Below are positions 18,841 to 27,463 of a stretch of 64,000 nt of DNA, piece by piece. The position numbers and the translations under genes were made by a program. The stretch's first letter is position 1; each line of letters opens with the position of its first letter. The notes below the pieces were generated by a model. The model ran no database searches. It saw only the letters and a program-made list of their open reading frames with translations, and had not been told where the DNA came from. This DNA comes from an uncultured Dechloromonas sp. (GTDB taxonomy: Bacteria; Pseudomonadota; Gammaproteobacteria; Burkholderiales; Rhodocyclaceae): the NCBI RefSeq assembly GCF_945957265.1, contig NZ_CAMFKO010000014.1:33405-97404 (forward strand), read 5' to 3'.

Positions 18841-19130
18841 ATCCCAAGCTGCTCGAACTGGCGACCCGCCATGGCGCGCTGCAGGTACGCATCGCCGAGC
18901 AACGCCGCCAGCTGGCGCGCCATGCGGCACCGCTGGAGGCGGCGCTGGCCAAGGGGGATGCCGTTCTCGACGGGGTGGATTGGCTCAAGCACCATCCGGC
19001 CGCGGTGGGCGCGGCCGTTGCCGCGGTCGCTGTCGCTCGTCCGAAAAGGGCGTGGCGCTGGGCCCGCCAGGGTTTTTTCCTGTGGCGCGGCTGGCAGGCC
19101 GTCAAGAGTCGCCTGGCGGGAGTGCGCTGA
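18837..19130 (+). CDS. YqjK-like small protein
   Basis: This 97-residue protein occupies the third slot of the yqjD-yqjE-yqjK order known from enterobacteria and matches YqjK-like proteins in size and charge: an Arg/Gln-rich N-terminal helix and a central hydrophobic Ala/Val stretch (about 58-68). Its function is unknown. It overlaps yqjE by 4 nt. Confidence 0.75.
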   Translation: MNPKLLELATRHGALQVRIAEQRRQLARHAAPLEAALAKGDAVLDGVDWLKHHPAAVGAAVAAVAVARPKRAWRWARQGFFLWRGWQAVKSRLAGVR

Positions 19131-19132
19131 GC

Positions 19133-19438
19133 ATGGCGGTCGGCGGCAAGGAAGCCGCGCTACCGGGCTGGTGGCGCCAGATCGTTTCGTCGCAGCGGCG
19201 CGAGGCGAGTCGCATCCTGGCCGAATTGATGGAAACGCGCGGCATCATGCCCTTGCTGATGAAGGCGCGTAACGGGCAATCCTGGGATGCGGCCGAAAAG
19301 GCCCAGCTGCTGGCCCACCTGCGCCGCATGGCGCATCTGTCGCCTTACCTGATTGCCTTGTTGCTGCCCGGCTCGGTGCTGTTTTTGCCGATCTACGCCT
19401 GGTGGCTGGACCGGCGCCGCCTCAGGCGGGGCGACTAG
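19133..19438 (+). CDS. Small LETM1-like membrane protein
   Basis: This 101-residue protein has the pattern of the LETM1 core: a helical part ending in SWDAAEKAQLLAHLRRMAHLSPYLI, then a single membrane segment with PGSVLFLPIYAWWLDRR. LETM1 has the equivalent L..V.P...FI.VP...LLLP. Mitochondrial LETM1 is a cation/H+ exchange protein; small bacterial relatives are uncharacterised. It starts 2 nt after the YqjK-like stop and its 3' end overlaps the convergent ampG by 17 nt. The assignment is by eye and should be confirmed by profile search. Confidence 0.65.
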   Translation: MAVGGKEAALPGWWRQIVSSQRREASRILAELMETRGIMPLLMKARNGQSWDAAEKAQLLAHLRRMAHLSPYLIALLLPGSVLFLPIYAWWLDRRRLRRGD

Positions 19439-20690
19439 CCTCTGTCGCCGTTGCGTTCCACGGCGCCACTTTCAACAGCAGCACCATGCCCGGCACGGCC
19501 AGGGCGGAACACAGCCAGAAGAAATTCAGCCAGCCCAGTTGTTCGACCAGCCAGCCGGCCGAGGCGTTGATGAAGGTGCGCGGCACGGCGGCCAGGCTGG
19601 TGAACAACGCCATCTGCGTGGCCGTATAGGCCGGATGCGTGGCGCGGGCGATGAAGGCGACGAAGGCCGCGGTGCCCAGGCCGACACCGAGGGCCTCGAG
19701 GCCGATGACGAAGGCCAGCGCGACGCGCTCGCTGGCGCCGATGCTGTCGTAGTGCCCCTGTGCGGCCAGCCAGGCGAAGCCGAAAATCGACACCAGCTGG
19801 ACCACGCCGAACAGCCAGAGCGCCCGGTTGATGCCCAGTCTGACCATCCACAGGCCGCCGAGTAGGGCGCCGACGACAGCCGGCCACAAGCCGGCGTGCT
19901 TGGCGATCAGGCCGATGTCGGTCTTGGTGAAGCCCATGTCGAGGTAGAACGGGGTGGCCAGGGCGGTGCACAGGCTGTCGCCGAGCTTGTACAGGAAGAT
20001 GAAGCCGAGGACCAGGACGGCGCCGCGCCAGCCTTGGCGTCCCATGAATTCGCGGAAGGGCTCGGTGACCGCTTGGCGCAGGGTCTTCGGCGCGCCCTTG
20101 ACCTGGGGCTCGCTGACCAGCCAGGCCATGGCCATGCCGGGCAGCATGAAGGCGCCGGTGATCCAGAACACCTCGTTCCACGGCAGGCGGTCGGCCAGGA
20201 TCAGCGACAGCGAGCCGGGAATCAGGCCGGCGATGCGGTAGGCGTTCACATGCACGGCGTTGCCGAGGCCGAGTTCGTTGTCGCTCAGGATTTCGCGGCG
20301 GAAGGCGTCGACGGCGATGTCCTGGGTGGCGGAGAGCAGCGAGAGCAGCGTCGCCAGCCACAGGATGGGCCAGATGTTTTCCTTCGGATCGAAGCCGCCG
20401 AGCGAGCCGATGGCGACCAGCAGGCCGATCTGGGTGAGCAGCATCCAGCCGCGCCGGCGGCCGAAGCCGGGAATGGCGTAGCGGTCGAGCAGCGGCGCCC
20501 AGATGAATTTCCAGGTGTAGGGAAACTGGATCAGCGCGAAGAAGCCGATGGTCTTGAGGTCGACGCCCTCGCTGCGCAGCCAGGCCGGCAGCAGGTTGAG
20601 CAGCAGGTAGAGCGGCAGGCCCGACGAGAACCCGGTGAAGATGCAGATCAGCATCTTCCGGGTGAGCAGGGCCGCGAGCCAGGCCGGCAT
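19422..20690 (-). CDS. ampG: AmpG-type MFS muropeptide transporter
   Basis: This 422-residue MFS permease has about 12 hydrophobic segments. It shares AmpG features: an N-terminal GFSSGLPLYLLLNLLPAWLR block, FPYTWKFIWAPLLDR, the QDIAVDAFRREIL motif and GDSLCTALATPFYLDMGFT. AmpG imports anhydromuropeptides for wall recycling. The ATG at 20690 overlaps the metW stop by one base; a TTG one codon earlier is less likely. It is third in the metX-metW-ampG operon. Confidence 0.85.
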   Translation of the reverse strand: MPAWLAALLTRKMLICIFTGFSSGLPLYLLLNLLPAWLRSEGVDLKTIGFFALIQFPYTWKFIWAPLLDRYAIPGFGRRRGWMLLTQIGLLVAIGSLGGFDPKENIWPILWLATLLSLLSATQDIAVDAFRREILSDNELGLGNAVHVNAYRIAGLIPGSLSLILADRLPWNEVFWITGAFMLPGMAMAWLVSEPQVKGAPKTLRQAVTEPFREFMGRQGWRGAVLVLGFIFLYKLGDSLCTALATPFYLDMGFTKTDIGLIAKHAGLWPAVVGALLGGLWMVRLGINRALWLFGVVQLVSIFGFAWLAAQGHYDSIGASERVALAFVIGLEALGVGLGTAAFVAFIARATHPAYTATQMALFTSLAAVPRTFINASAGWLVEQLGWLNFFWLCSALAVPGMVLLLKVAPWNATATEASRPA

Positions 20691-21301
20691 CAACGCTGCT
20701 GGGTCAGGCGATAGACCGCCAAACTGCCGAGGAAATTCAGTTCCCGCTCGTCATCGTTCCCGACCTTGTTGCCGCTTTCGTCGAGGACGTGCCGTTCGCG
20801 GATGATCAGGCCCATCCGCGCGCACAGCGCCTCGAAATCGAGCAGCGTGAAGAAGCGGACGTTGGGCGAGTCGTACCACTGGTAGGGTAGATCTTCCGAC
20901 ACCGGCATGCGGCCGTCGAGCACCGAGCGCAGGTTCTTCCAGTAGGCGAAGTTGGGGAAGGAGATCACCGCCTCGCGGCCGACGCGCAGCATTTCGCGCA
21001 GGACACCCTCGGTGTGGCGCACCGTCTGCAGCGTGCGCGACAGCACGACGTGGTCGAAGGACTGGTCGGTGAACTCGTCGAGGCCCTTTTCCAGGTTGCC
21101 CTGCAGCACGTTGATGCCGTTCTTGATGGCGGCCAGGATGTTGGCGTCGTCGATCTCGACGCCGACGCCGCGCACGCCGCGCGTGTCGATCAGGTGCTTC
21201 AACAGCGTGCCGTCGCCGCAGCCAAGGTCGAGGACGCGGTGGCCGGGCTCGATCCAGGCGGAAATGATGTCGAAATCGGGGCGTCCCAGCGTGTGCGTCA
21301 T
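20690..21301 (-). CDS. metW: MetW, SAM-dependent methyltransferase-fold protein of methionine synthesis
   Basis: This 203-residue class-I methyltransferase-fold protein has the SAM loop [15 protein letters not shown] (about 20-34), acidic VGVEID, and [12 protein letters not shown], typical of MetW. MetW is found with MetX in proteobacteria and is required for full homoserine acyltransferase activity in some species. It overlaps metX by 4 nt and ampG by 1 nt. Confidence 0.93.
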   Translation of the reverse strand: MTHTLGRPDFDIISAWIEPGHRVLDLGCGDGTLLKHLIDTRGVRGVGVEIDDANILAAIKNGINVLQGNLEKGLDEFTDQSFDHVVLSRTLQTVRHTEGVLREMLRVGREAVISFPNFAYWKNLRSVLDGRMPVSEDLPYQWYDSPNVRFFTLLDFEALCARMGLIIRERHVLDESGNKVGNDDERELNFLGSLAVYRLTQQR

Positions 21302-22428
21302 AGCTTGATGTTCCGCAGGTAGGCAGCGACGACGCCGTGATAATGGGCGTCGTCCATCAGGAAGGAATCGTGGCCGAAGTTGAGGTCGATTTCGGCGTAC
21401 GACACGTTGCGGTTGTTGGCGAGCAGTGCGGCGACGATTTCCTTCGAGCGGGCCGGCGTGAAGCGCCAGTCGGTGGTGAACGAGGCGATCAGGAAGCCGG
21501 TGTCCGGGTGGCTGCGGGCCATGGCCTTGGTCAGGTCGCCGCCGTCGAGACGGGCCGGGTCGAAGTAATCGAGCGCCTTGGTCATCAGCAGGTAGGTGTT
21601 GGCGTCGAAATAGCCGGCGAACTTGTCGCCCTGGTAGCGCAGGTAGGACTCGACCTCGAACTCGACGTCGAAATCGAAGCCGAAGGAGCCGTTGCGCAGC
21701 TCGCGACCGAATTTCTCGCCCATCTGGTCGTCGGACAGGTAGGTGATGTGGCCGAGCATGCGCGCCAGGCGCAGGCCGCGCACCGGGCGGGTGTTGTGTT
21801 CGTAGTAGTTGCCGCCGTGGAAGTCGGGGTCGGTCAGGATGGCCTGGCGGGCGACGTCGTTGAAGGCGATGTTCTGCGCCGACAGCTTGGGGGCCGAGGC
21901 GATGATGATGGCGTGGCGGACGCGTTCCGGCTGGCTGATCGTCCACCGCATGGCCTGCATGCCGCCGAGGCTGCCGCCGATGACCGCTGCCCAGGCGTCG
22001 ATGCCGAGCAGGTCGGCCAGCCGGGCCTGGGCTTCGACCCAGTCGCTGACGGCGACGATGGGGAAGTCGGCGCCCCACGGCTTGCCGGTGGCCGGGTTGA
22101 TCGACGACGGGCCGGTCGAGCCGTGGCAGCCGCCGGGGTTGTTCAGGCCGACGATGAAGTAACGGTCGGTGTCGAGCGGCCGGCCGGGGCCGATGATGTT
22201 GTCCCACCAGCCGATGTTGTTCGGGGCGTCGGCGTAGTGGCCGGCGACGTGATGGTGGCCGGACAGCGCGTGGCAGACGAGAATGGCGTTCGACTTGGCG
22301 GCGTTGAGCGTGCCGTAGGTCTCGTAGACCAGATCGTAGGCCGGCAGAACCCCGCCGCTGCGCAGCTGGAGCGGCTGGTCGAAGTGGGCGCGTTGCGAAG
22401 TGACGACGCCGACGGATTGTCCTGGCAT
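21298..22428 (-). CDS. metX: MetX, homoserine O-acyltransferase
   Basis: This 376-residue alpha/beta-hydrolase acylates homoserine in methionine synthesis. The nucleophile elbow [12 protein letters not shown], oxyanion strand LVCHALSG and C-terminal Asp-His region (DDAHYHGVV) are visible, with [12 protein letters not shown] typical of MetX. Acetyl-CoA and succinyl-CoA users cannot be told apart by eye; many proteobacterial MetX enzymes with MetW are succinyltransferases. The leader carries a SAM-II riboswitch and a terminator, so high SAM should turn the operon down. Confidence 0.95.
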   Translation of the reverse strand: MPGQSVGVVTSQRAHFDQPLQLRSGGVLPAYDLVYETYGTLNAAKSNAILVCHALSGHHHVAGHYADAPNNIGWWDNIIGPGRPLDTDRYFIVGLNNPGGCHGSTGPSSINPATGKPWGADFPIVAVSDWVEAQARLADLLGIDAWAAVIGGSLGGMQAMRWTISQPERVRHAIIIASAPKLSAQNIAFNDVARQAILTDPDFHGGNYYEHNTRPVRGLRLARMLGHITYLSDDQMGEKFGRELRNGSFGFDFDVEFEVESYLRYQGDKFAGYFDANTYLLMTKALDYFDPARLDGGDLTKAMARSHPDTGFLIASFTTDWRFTPARSKEIVAALLANNRNVSYAEIDLNFGHDSFLMDDAHYHGVVAAYLRNIKL

Positions 22429-22443
22429 GCTGTTCCTGAAAAC

Positions 22444-22478
22444 AAAAAACCCAGTTGGCCGAAAAACGCGAACTGGGT
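22444..22478 (-). terminator. Intrinsic terminator in the metX leader (riboswitch expression platform)
   Basis: On the minus strand, ACCCAGTT pairs with AACTGGGT across a 14-nt loop, and six T residues follow. It starts about 5 nt after the SAM-II aptamer and ends 15 nt before the metX ATG. It is therefore probably the regulatory output of the riboswitch. Confidence 0.85.
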
Positions 22479-22482
22479 GGTT

Positions 22483-22535
22483 CCCGTTTTAGCTGTATTT
22501 ATAAGCGCCCGCAATCAGAGCTCAAATCGGCGCGG
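22483..22535 (-). promoter_or_regulatory. SAM-II (SAM-alpha) riboswitch upstream of metX
   Basis: Read on the minus strand, the segment contains the SAM-II blocks in order and at the right spacing: stem strand GCGCC, then GATTT, ATTGC, return strand GGCGC, then ATAAAT, AGCTAAAA and CGGG. It lines up with the known metX SAM-II aptamer almost without gaps over about 53 nt. P1 (GCGCC/GGCGC) can form, and the 3' AGCTAAAA...GGG strand is placed to form the H-type pseudoknot. The adjacent terminator implies transcriptional control. No covariance model could be run. Confidence 0.9.
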
Positions 22536-22560
22536 CCGAACTTGCATTCGACGTTCATGG

Positions 22561-22589
22561 ACGATACCGGCGGCGCATCGAAATGTCAA
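22561..22589 (-). promoter_or_regulatory. Sigma-70 promoter of metX-metW-ampG
   Basis: On the minus strand the perfect -35 TTGACA (22589-22584) is 17 nt from -10 TATCGT (22566-22561). The predicted start near 22554 lies about 20 nt before the riboswitch. Confidence 0.8.
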
Positions 22590-22628
22590 TGAAACGAGGC
22601 GCTTAAGCCGTTTCGGGTGGGCAAGTTT

Positions 22629-22637
22629 TGTTAGAAT
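22629..22637 (+). promoter_or_regulatory. Extended -10 promoter for the pilZ gene
   Basis: TG-T-TAGAAT is an extended -10 element placed 34 nt before the PilZ-STAS ATG. No good -35 is seen. It is back-to-back with the metX promoter. Confidence 0.5.
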
Positions 22638-22670
22638 TCCCGGCTCGAACCCTTGGAAAGAATCTGGCCC

Positions 22671-23276
22671 ATGTTGGATCAACGAAGGCATCAGCGCATT
22701 CGCTTTGGTACGCCGCAGACGATCAGTATCGGTTTCGGCGGGCAGGTCGGCGCGGGGGTGATCGAGAATCTCTCGCTGTCGGGATTGATGCTGCGGACGC
22801 CGATGCCGCTCGAGATTTCCCACAACATCGGCTGCGAGTTCAGCGTCTTCGATTCGCCGGTGATCGACGTTCCGGCCGTCGTCGTCAGCCGCGTCTGCGA
22901 CCTGTACGGGGTGCGCTTCCAGCAGGGGCCGATCAGCCAGATCGTGATCGAGGACGCGATCAACGCGGCGCTGGCCAGCGGCAAGGCCTCCATCCTGTCC
23001 GTCCACGAACTGGGCGGGCGCAAGACGATGCGGATTACCGGCGGCTTGTCGGCCGTCCTGCGCAGCGATTTCATGCATGCCCTGACGCGCATGGGCGTCG
23101 ATGAAATCGACCTCGAGGGCGTGACCGCGGTGGAGCAGGCGGGCCTGGCGCTGTGCCTGGTCGCCACCAAGCGGCACGGCGCGACGATCGGTACGCAATC
23201 CGCCTGCTTTGCCGAGGCCTGGGCACAAGCGCTGGCGGCGCCGGGCAGTATAGAACGACTGGACATCGACGGGTGA
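22671..23276 (+). CDS. PilZ-domain protein with C-terminal STAS-like domain
   Basis: This 201-residue cytoplasmic protein starts with the PilZ signature: basic QRRHQRIRF (the RxxxR c-di-GMP loop), then ENLSLSGLML (the D/NxSxxG motif). PilZ ends near residue 100. Residues about 115-195 have the rhythm of a STAS domain (MRITGGLS, then EIDLEGVTAVEQAGLALCLVA). The phosphorylatable Ser/Thr of regulatory STAS domains is replaced by Gln (EQAG). The ATG at 22671 has GGAAAG upstream; a TTG six codons earlier was rejected. Its stop overlaps the TonB-receptor GTG by 4 nt, so the two are coupled. Confidence 0.82.
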   Translation: MLDQRRHQRIRFGTPQTISIGFGGQVGAGVIENLSLSGLMLRTPMPLEISHNIGCEFSVFDSPVIDVPAVVVSRVCDLYGVRFQQGPISQIVIEDAINAALASGKASILSVHELGGRKTMRITGGLSAVLRSDFMHALTRMGVDEIDLEGVTAVEQAGLALCLVATKRHGATIGTQSACFAEAWAQALAAPGSIERLDIDG

Positions 23277-25345
23277 ACGAAGCCTGGAGGGGCCGGGCGC
23301 TGGCCGCCTGGGCGACTTTGGCCTGGGGCGGCAGCGCCCTGGCCGCGGACGAGGGCGCCTATTTCAGCGATTTTCCGGTGGTCGCCTCGGTCAGCCGGCT
23401 GCCGCAGCGTCTGGCCGACGCGCCGACCGCGGTAACGGTCATCGACCAGGCGATGATCAAGGCCTCCGGGGCGCGCAGCCTGAACGACGTGTTCCGGCTG
23501 GTGCCGGGCTTCCAGACGCATCCGCACAGTACCGAGCCGGCACGGGTCAGCTACCACGGCCTGAGCGACGAGGATTACTCGCCGCGCGTGCAGGTGCTGA
23601 TCGACGGCCGTTCGATGTATTCCCCCTTGTTCGGCAGCGGCGTCAATTGGGCGACCCTGCCGGTGGCGCTGGAGGATATCGAGCGCATCGAGGTCGTGCG
23701 CGGGACCAACAGCGTGTCGTATGGCAGCAATGCCTTCCTCGGCGTGATCAACATCATCACCATCGATCCGGCGCTGACGCGGGGATTTTCGGTATCGGCC
23801 AGCCGCGGCAGCCAGAATGTCCGCGATTACGGCCTGCGGGCGGGAGGACGGATCGGCGAGGTGGGGGATTTCCGCTTCACCTATCGCCACCAGAATGACG
23901 ACGCGCTGGCCAACCGGGGGGACTGGATCGACGATTACGCTTCGCGCCTGTTCGATGTCAGGGCCGATCTCGCCATCGACGAAACCAACACCCTGCAGTT
24001 GAATGCCGGGCGTTCCGAGGCAGTGACCGGTGTCGGCCGCCTGAACAGCGGAAAGTTCTTCGGTCAGTCCACCAATCCGATCCGCGGCATGCGCCAGAGC
24101 GATACCTATGCCCAGATCGCCTGGCGCCATGTCGTGTCCTCGAGCGCCGACTTCCAGTTGCGCTACGCCTATGTCGCCGACCGCTCGGACGACGCCTTCA
24201 ATATCGTCGTTCCCTTCGTTCCGCCGCAGACGTATCGCATCAACCAGAGCGGCGACGAGGGCACTCGCCATGAGCTGGAATTCCTCCACAGCCTGCAACT
24301 GGCGGGCGTCGGAAGGCTGGCCTGGGGGGCAAGCTGGCGGGAGGACGCCGTGCGCTCCGAATGGACCTTGCCGGGCCAGGGCAGCGTGCATCGGGATACG
24401 GCCCGGCTGTTCGGCAACTGGGAGGCCAGGCCGGCCGCCTGGCTGACCACCAACCTCGGCCTGGCCGGCGAGAATGATTCGCTGGCCGGTTTTCTCTGGT
24501 CGCCGCGGGCCAGCACCAATTTTCACCTGAGCCCCGAGAATACCGTGCGTATCGGCTATTCGCGAGCCTACCGCACAGGCAGCATCTACGACTATCGGGC
24601 CGACTATCGGCTGCGGGTCCAGAATGCGGGCGTTGTCGTGCTCGACCGCTACCTGTTCGCGGCAGATCGATCCTTGAAGCCCGAGGCGATGGATACGTGG
24701 GAGATCGGTTATCTGGGCGACTGGCGCTCCTGGCGGGCCAGCCTCGATGTCCGGCTGTTCGATGAAACGATCAGGAATCGCCACTACACCATCGACCGCA
24801 ACGCCAACAGCGATCTGGTCCCGTCGCTGACCACCCCGATTCAGGATGTGCGCATACACGGCGTCGAATACCAGTTCAAATGGCAGCCCTTCGAGCCGAC
24901 ACGCCTGGTCCTGAACCAGGCTTTCGCGAAGTTGGACGCCGACTATCTGGGATCGGCATTGGCCTATCCCAACGGAACGCTCAGCCAGGCGAACGCCAAC
25001 GGCAACATCGAGGCCTTGACCGAGCGTTCCATGCCGCGTCGGGCCACTTCCCTGCTGTGGATGCAGAACCTGCCTCATGGCCTCCAGTTTTCCCTGGCCG
25101 GGTATTGGCAGGACAAGATGAAATGGTCGTCCAACTCGTGGTCGGCCAAATATCGCCGCTTCGATGGGCGGCTGGCCTATCCGTTCCGGATGGGCGGGGT
25201 CAATGCCGAGATCGCCTACGTCGTCCAGTCGATCAACGGCGCGCACGGCGAATACAAGACCTACGACGGATCGGGCAGGGACCCGGACGGCACCGGGCGG
25301 ATCGTCGACCGCCGCCAGTGGATCAGCCTGCGCCTCGATTTCTGA
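23273..25345 (+). CDS. TonB-dependent outer-membrane receptor
   Basis: This 690-residue protein has a signal peptide (cleavage near SALAADE) and a plug domain (about 35-160: TAVTVIDQAMIKASGARSLN, then VLIDGRSMYSPL, IERIEVVRGTNSVSYGSNAF and GVINIIT). A beta-barrel follows, ending in the outer-membrane signature LRLDF. The start is the GTG at 23273, overlapping the pilZ stop as GTGA. The substrate cannot be read from the sequence. The c-di-GMP and periplasmic-binding-protein neighbours suggest it feeds or reports a ligand rather than being a classic siderophore locus. Confidence 0.9.
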   Translation: MNEAWRGRALAAWATLAWGGSALAADEGAYFSDFPVVASVSRLPQRLADAPTAVTVIDQAMIKASGARSLNDVFRLVPGFQTHPHSTEPARVSYHGLSDEDYSPRVQVLIDGRSMYSPLFGSGVNWATLPVALEDIERIEVVRGTNSVSYGSNAFLGVINIITIDPALTRGFSVSASRGSQNVRDYGLRAGGRIGEVGDFRFTYRHQNDDALANRGDWIDDYASRLFDVRADLAIDETNTLQLNAGRSEAVTGVGRLNSGKFFGQSTNPIRGMRQSDTYAQIAWRHVVSSSADFQLRYAYVADRSDDAFNIVVPFVPPQTYRINQSGDEGTRHELEFLHSLQLAGVGRLAWGASWREDAVRSEWTLPGQGSVHRDTARLFGNWEARPAAWLTTNLGLAGENDSLAGFLWSPRASTNFHLSPENTVRIGYSRAYRTGSIYDYRADYRLRVQNAGVVVLDRYLFAADRSLKPEAMDTWEIGYLGDWRSWRASLDVRLFDETIRNRHYTIDRNANSDLVPSLTTPIQDVRIHGVEYQFKWQPFEPTRLVLNQAFAKLDADYLGSALAYPNGTLSQANANGNIEALTERSMPRRATSLLWMQNLPHGLQFSLAGYWQDKMKWSSNSWSAKYRRFDGRLAYPFRMGGVNAEIAYVVQSINGAHGEYKTYDGSGRDPDGTGRIVDRRQWISLRLDF

Positions 25346-25372
25346 GCGGCCGCGGCGGCCGGGACCTCGCCA

Positions 25373-27463
25373 TCACGCGGAGCGCATGACCGCGCCCTCG
25401 AACCAGACGTCGAAGGGCTCGTTGGGGGCGATGGCCTTGCCCTGCGCGTAGTCGATTCCCAGGTCGCGCAACTGTTCCAGCGTTTCCAGATCGTCGATGT
25501 CTTCGGCGATCGAGCGAATGTGCTGGTCGGCGGTGATTTCCTGCACCGCCCGCAGGAGGGCGGTGGACGCACGGCTGCCGCCCAGGTCGCGGGTCAGGCT
25601 GCGGCTGAGCTTGACGTAGCCGGGGTAGATGCTGCGCAGGTGGCTGAAGGAGGACAGACCGCCGCCGAAATCCTCAAGACCGATCTGGCAGCGCAGGCTC
25701 TTCATCTGGCGGGAGAACTCGATGGCCTGGCTGGTCTGATGGGTCAGGATGTCTTCGGAGAACACGAAGCACAGTCGATCTCCGGACAGGTTGTGGGTGG
25801 TCAGGCTATGCGCGATGTAATCGACGGTTTCGCGGCTGCTGATCGAGCCGCGGGACAGGGGCACCAGGCAGTACAGCGAGCGCTGCTGCAGCCTCGCCCG
25901 CGCCAGGGCGGCGACGGCGCAGTCGATCAGGCGGCGGTCGATGGCCGGGGCCAGATCGTAGCGTTCGGCGGCGTCGATCAGCGCGGCCAGTGTCACCGGG
26001 GGTTGCCCCGGCTCGTTGAGGCGAGCGGTCAGCGCAACGGTGTGGCCGCCGGTCGAAACCTGCAGCGAACGCAGGGGGATGGCCTCGACCAGCAGGCGAT
26101 CCTCGGACAGGGCAATGGCGATCCGGCTGGCCCAGTTGCTGTTTTCCTGGCGCCTGTCCTGCGTCTGGGCAACCTCCTGTTCGCACACACGGTTGCGGCC
26201 GCTTTCCTTGGCGCGATGGCAGGCGGCGTCGCCGGCAGCGAGGATTTCGTTGATGTTCCTGACCTTGCGGGTGACCGTCGTGACGCCGATACTGGCCCCG
26301 ATGGCGAAGACCTTGTCCTGCCAGATGAAGCGATAGGCGGAAGCCAGCCCGCAGAGGTCCTCGGCGACCTGGCGCGCCCGGGCGCCCGTGCAGTTGGCGA
26401 GGATGATGCTGAATTCGTCGCCGCCGAGCCGGGCGAGCGTATCGTCCTCGCGCAGGCGGCCCTGGAAGAGCAGGGCAATCTGGCGCAGCAGTTCGTCGCC
26501 GGCGAGATAGCCGCAGGTGTCGTTGACCTGCTTGAAGCGGTCGAGGTCGGCGAAGATGACGGTGAATTCCTCGTCGCCCGCCTGGACGCTGGCCAGCGCC
26601 TTTTCCAGACGATGTTCGAATTCGCGCCGGTTGAGCAGGCCGGTCAAGGCGTCGTGGCGGGCCTGGAAGGCGAGCTGGGCGGTTGCTTCCTCGATACGCG
26701 CCTGCATCGAGAGGTGGACCTCCTCGATGCGCGAGGCCATCTGGTTGAAGCCGTTTTCGAGGACGCCGAGTTCGCCGCTGGAGGTCGTGGGCACCCGCGT
26801 TTCCAGCTTGCCCGACGACATGCCGGCGACGGCCTGGACCAGGCGCATGACCGGGCGGGCCAGGTTGTCGGCCATGGCGATGGCGAGCGCTGCCAGCACC
26901 AGCATGCCGAAGAGGACGATCATCAGGCCGCGCATGACCAGTTCCCGCTGCTTGTTGGCCAGTTCGCTCTTGTCCAGTTCGACGAAAATGTAGCCGATGA
27001 TCTCCGGGGTCGAGGATTTTTCGGCGTTTGACGGCGGGTCGAAGAACAGGTCGGTATCGGTGGTCGAGCGCTTGACCGGGGCGCCGAAGGCGATCCAGTG
27101 GTCGGTTTCGGCAACCAGCCGGGGTTCGCTCAGCGCATTGCGGAGCTCCTCGGCCGACAGGGATACCCGCCCGCTGACCGCGATGGTCCGGCCTTTCTGG
27201 TTGACCACCACGGCGGCCTTGACCCCCGACTCCTGGACGGTGGCCTGGGCCAGCCCGTGCAGGCTCTCGACCTGCCCGGCAATGATCCCGTATTCGCTGA
27301 TCGGCGCCAGGTAGCGGACGGTGGCCAGCCCCTTGAGGCGAAGCTCGCCCTCGAGGGTATGGATGCCGCTCAGGGTGAAATAGGCGACCAGTGCGATGGC
27401 GATTAGCGCACTGGGGAGCAGGGTCAGGAATAGCAGTCGATGGCGCAGGGTCAGATGGTTCAT
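25373..27463 (-). CDS. Membrane HAMP-GGDEF protein with degenerate EAL domain
   Basis: This 696-residue protein has transmembrane helices at about 9-29 and 180-200 flanking a periplasmic sensor of roughly 150 residues, then HAMP and a GGDEF domain. The active-site motif GGDEF is at 347-351, and an RxxD inhibitory site (R338-D341) sits five residues before it, so diguanylate cyclase activity with product inhibition is expected. In the C-terminal EAL-like domain (about 445-690) EAL is replaced by VAL and DDFGTG by EDFGGG, and other metal ligands are missing, so it is probably not a phosphodiesterase. The ATG overlaps the stop of the binding-protein gene as ATGA. Confidence 0.9.
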   Translation of the reverse strand: MNHLTLRHRLLFLTLLPSALIAIALVAYFTLSGIHTLEGELRLKGLATVRYLAPISEYGIIAGQVESLHGLAQATVQESGVKAAVVVNQKGRTIAVSGRVSLSAEELRNALSEPRLVAETDHWIAFGAPVKRSTTDTDLFFDPPSNAEKSSTPEIIGYIFVELDKSELANKQRELVMRGLMIVLFGMLVLAALAIAMADNLARPVMRLVQAVAGMSSGKLETRVPTTSSGELGVLENGFNQMASRIEEVHLSMQARIEEATAQLAFQARHDALTGLLNRREFEHRLEKALASVQAGDEEFTVIFADLDRFKQVNDTCGYLAGDELLRQIALLFQGRLREDDTLARLGGDEFSIILANCTGARARQVAEDLCGLASAYRFIWQDKVFAIGASIGVTTVTRKVRNINEILAAGDAACHRAKESGRNRVCEQEVAQTQDRRQENSNWASRIAIALSEDRLLVEAIPLRSLQVSTGGHTVALTARLNEPGQPPVTLAALIDAAERYDLAPAIDRRLIDCAVAALARARLQQRSLYCLVPLSRGSISSRETVDYIAHSLTTHNLSGDRLCFVFSEDILTHQTSQAIEFSRQMKSLRCQIGLEDFGGGLSSFSHLRSIYPGYVKLSRSLTRDLGGSRASTALLRAVQEITADQHIRSIAEDIDDLETLEQLRDLGIDYAQGKAIAPNEPFDVWFEGAVMRSA

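Noticed and set aside
22497..22503. TATAAAT read as a -10 promoter box for metX (minus strand)
   Set aside because: It is part of the conserved ATAAAT block of the SAM-II aptamer. A better promoter (TTGACA-17-TATCGT) lies upstream of the riboswitch.
22691..25246. 851-codon open frame on the minus strand across the PilZ and TonB genes
   Set aside because: Both plus-strand genes have clear domains and coupled start/stop. The antisense product has no recognisable feature.
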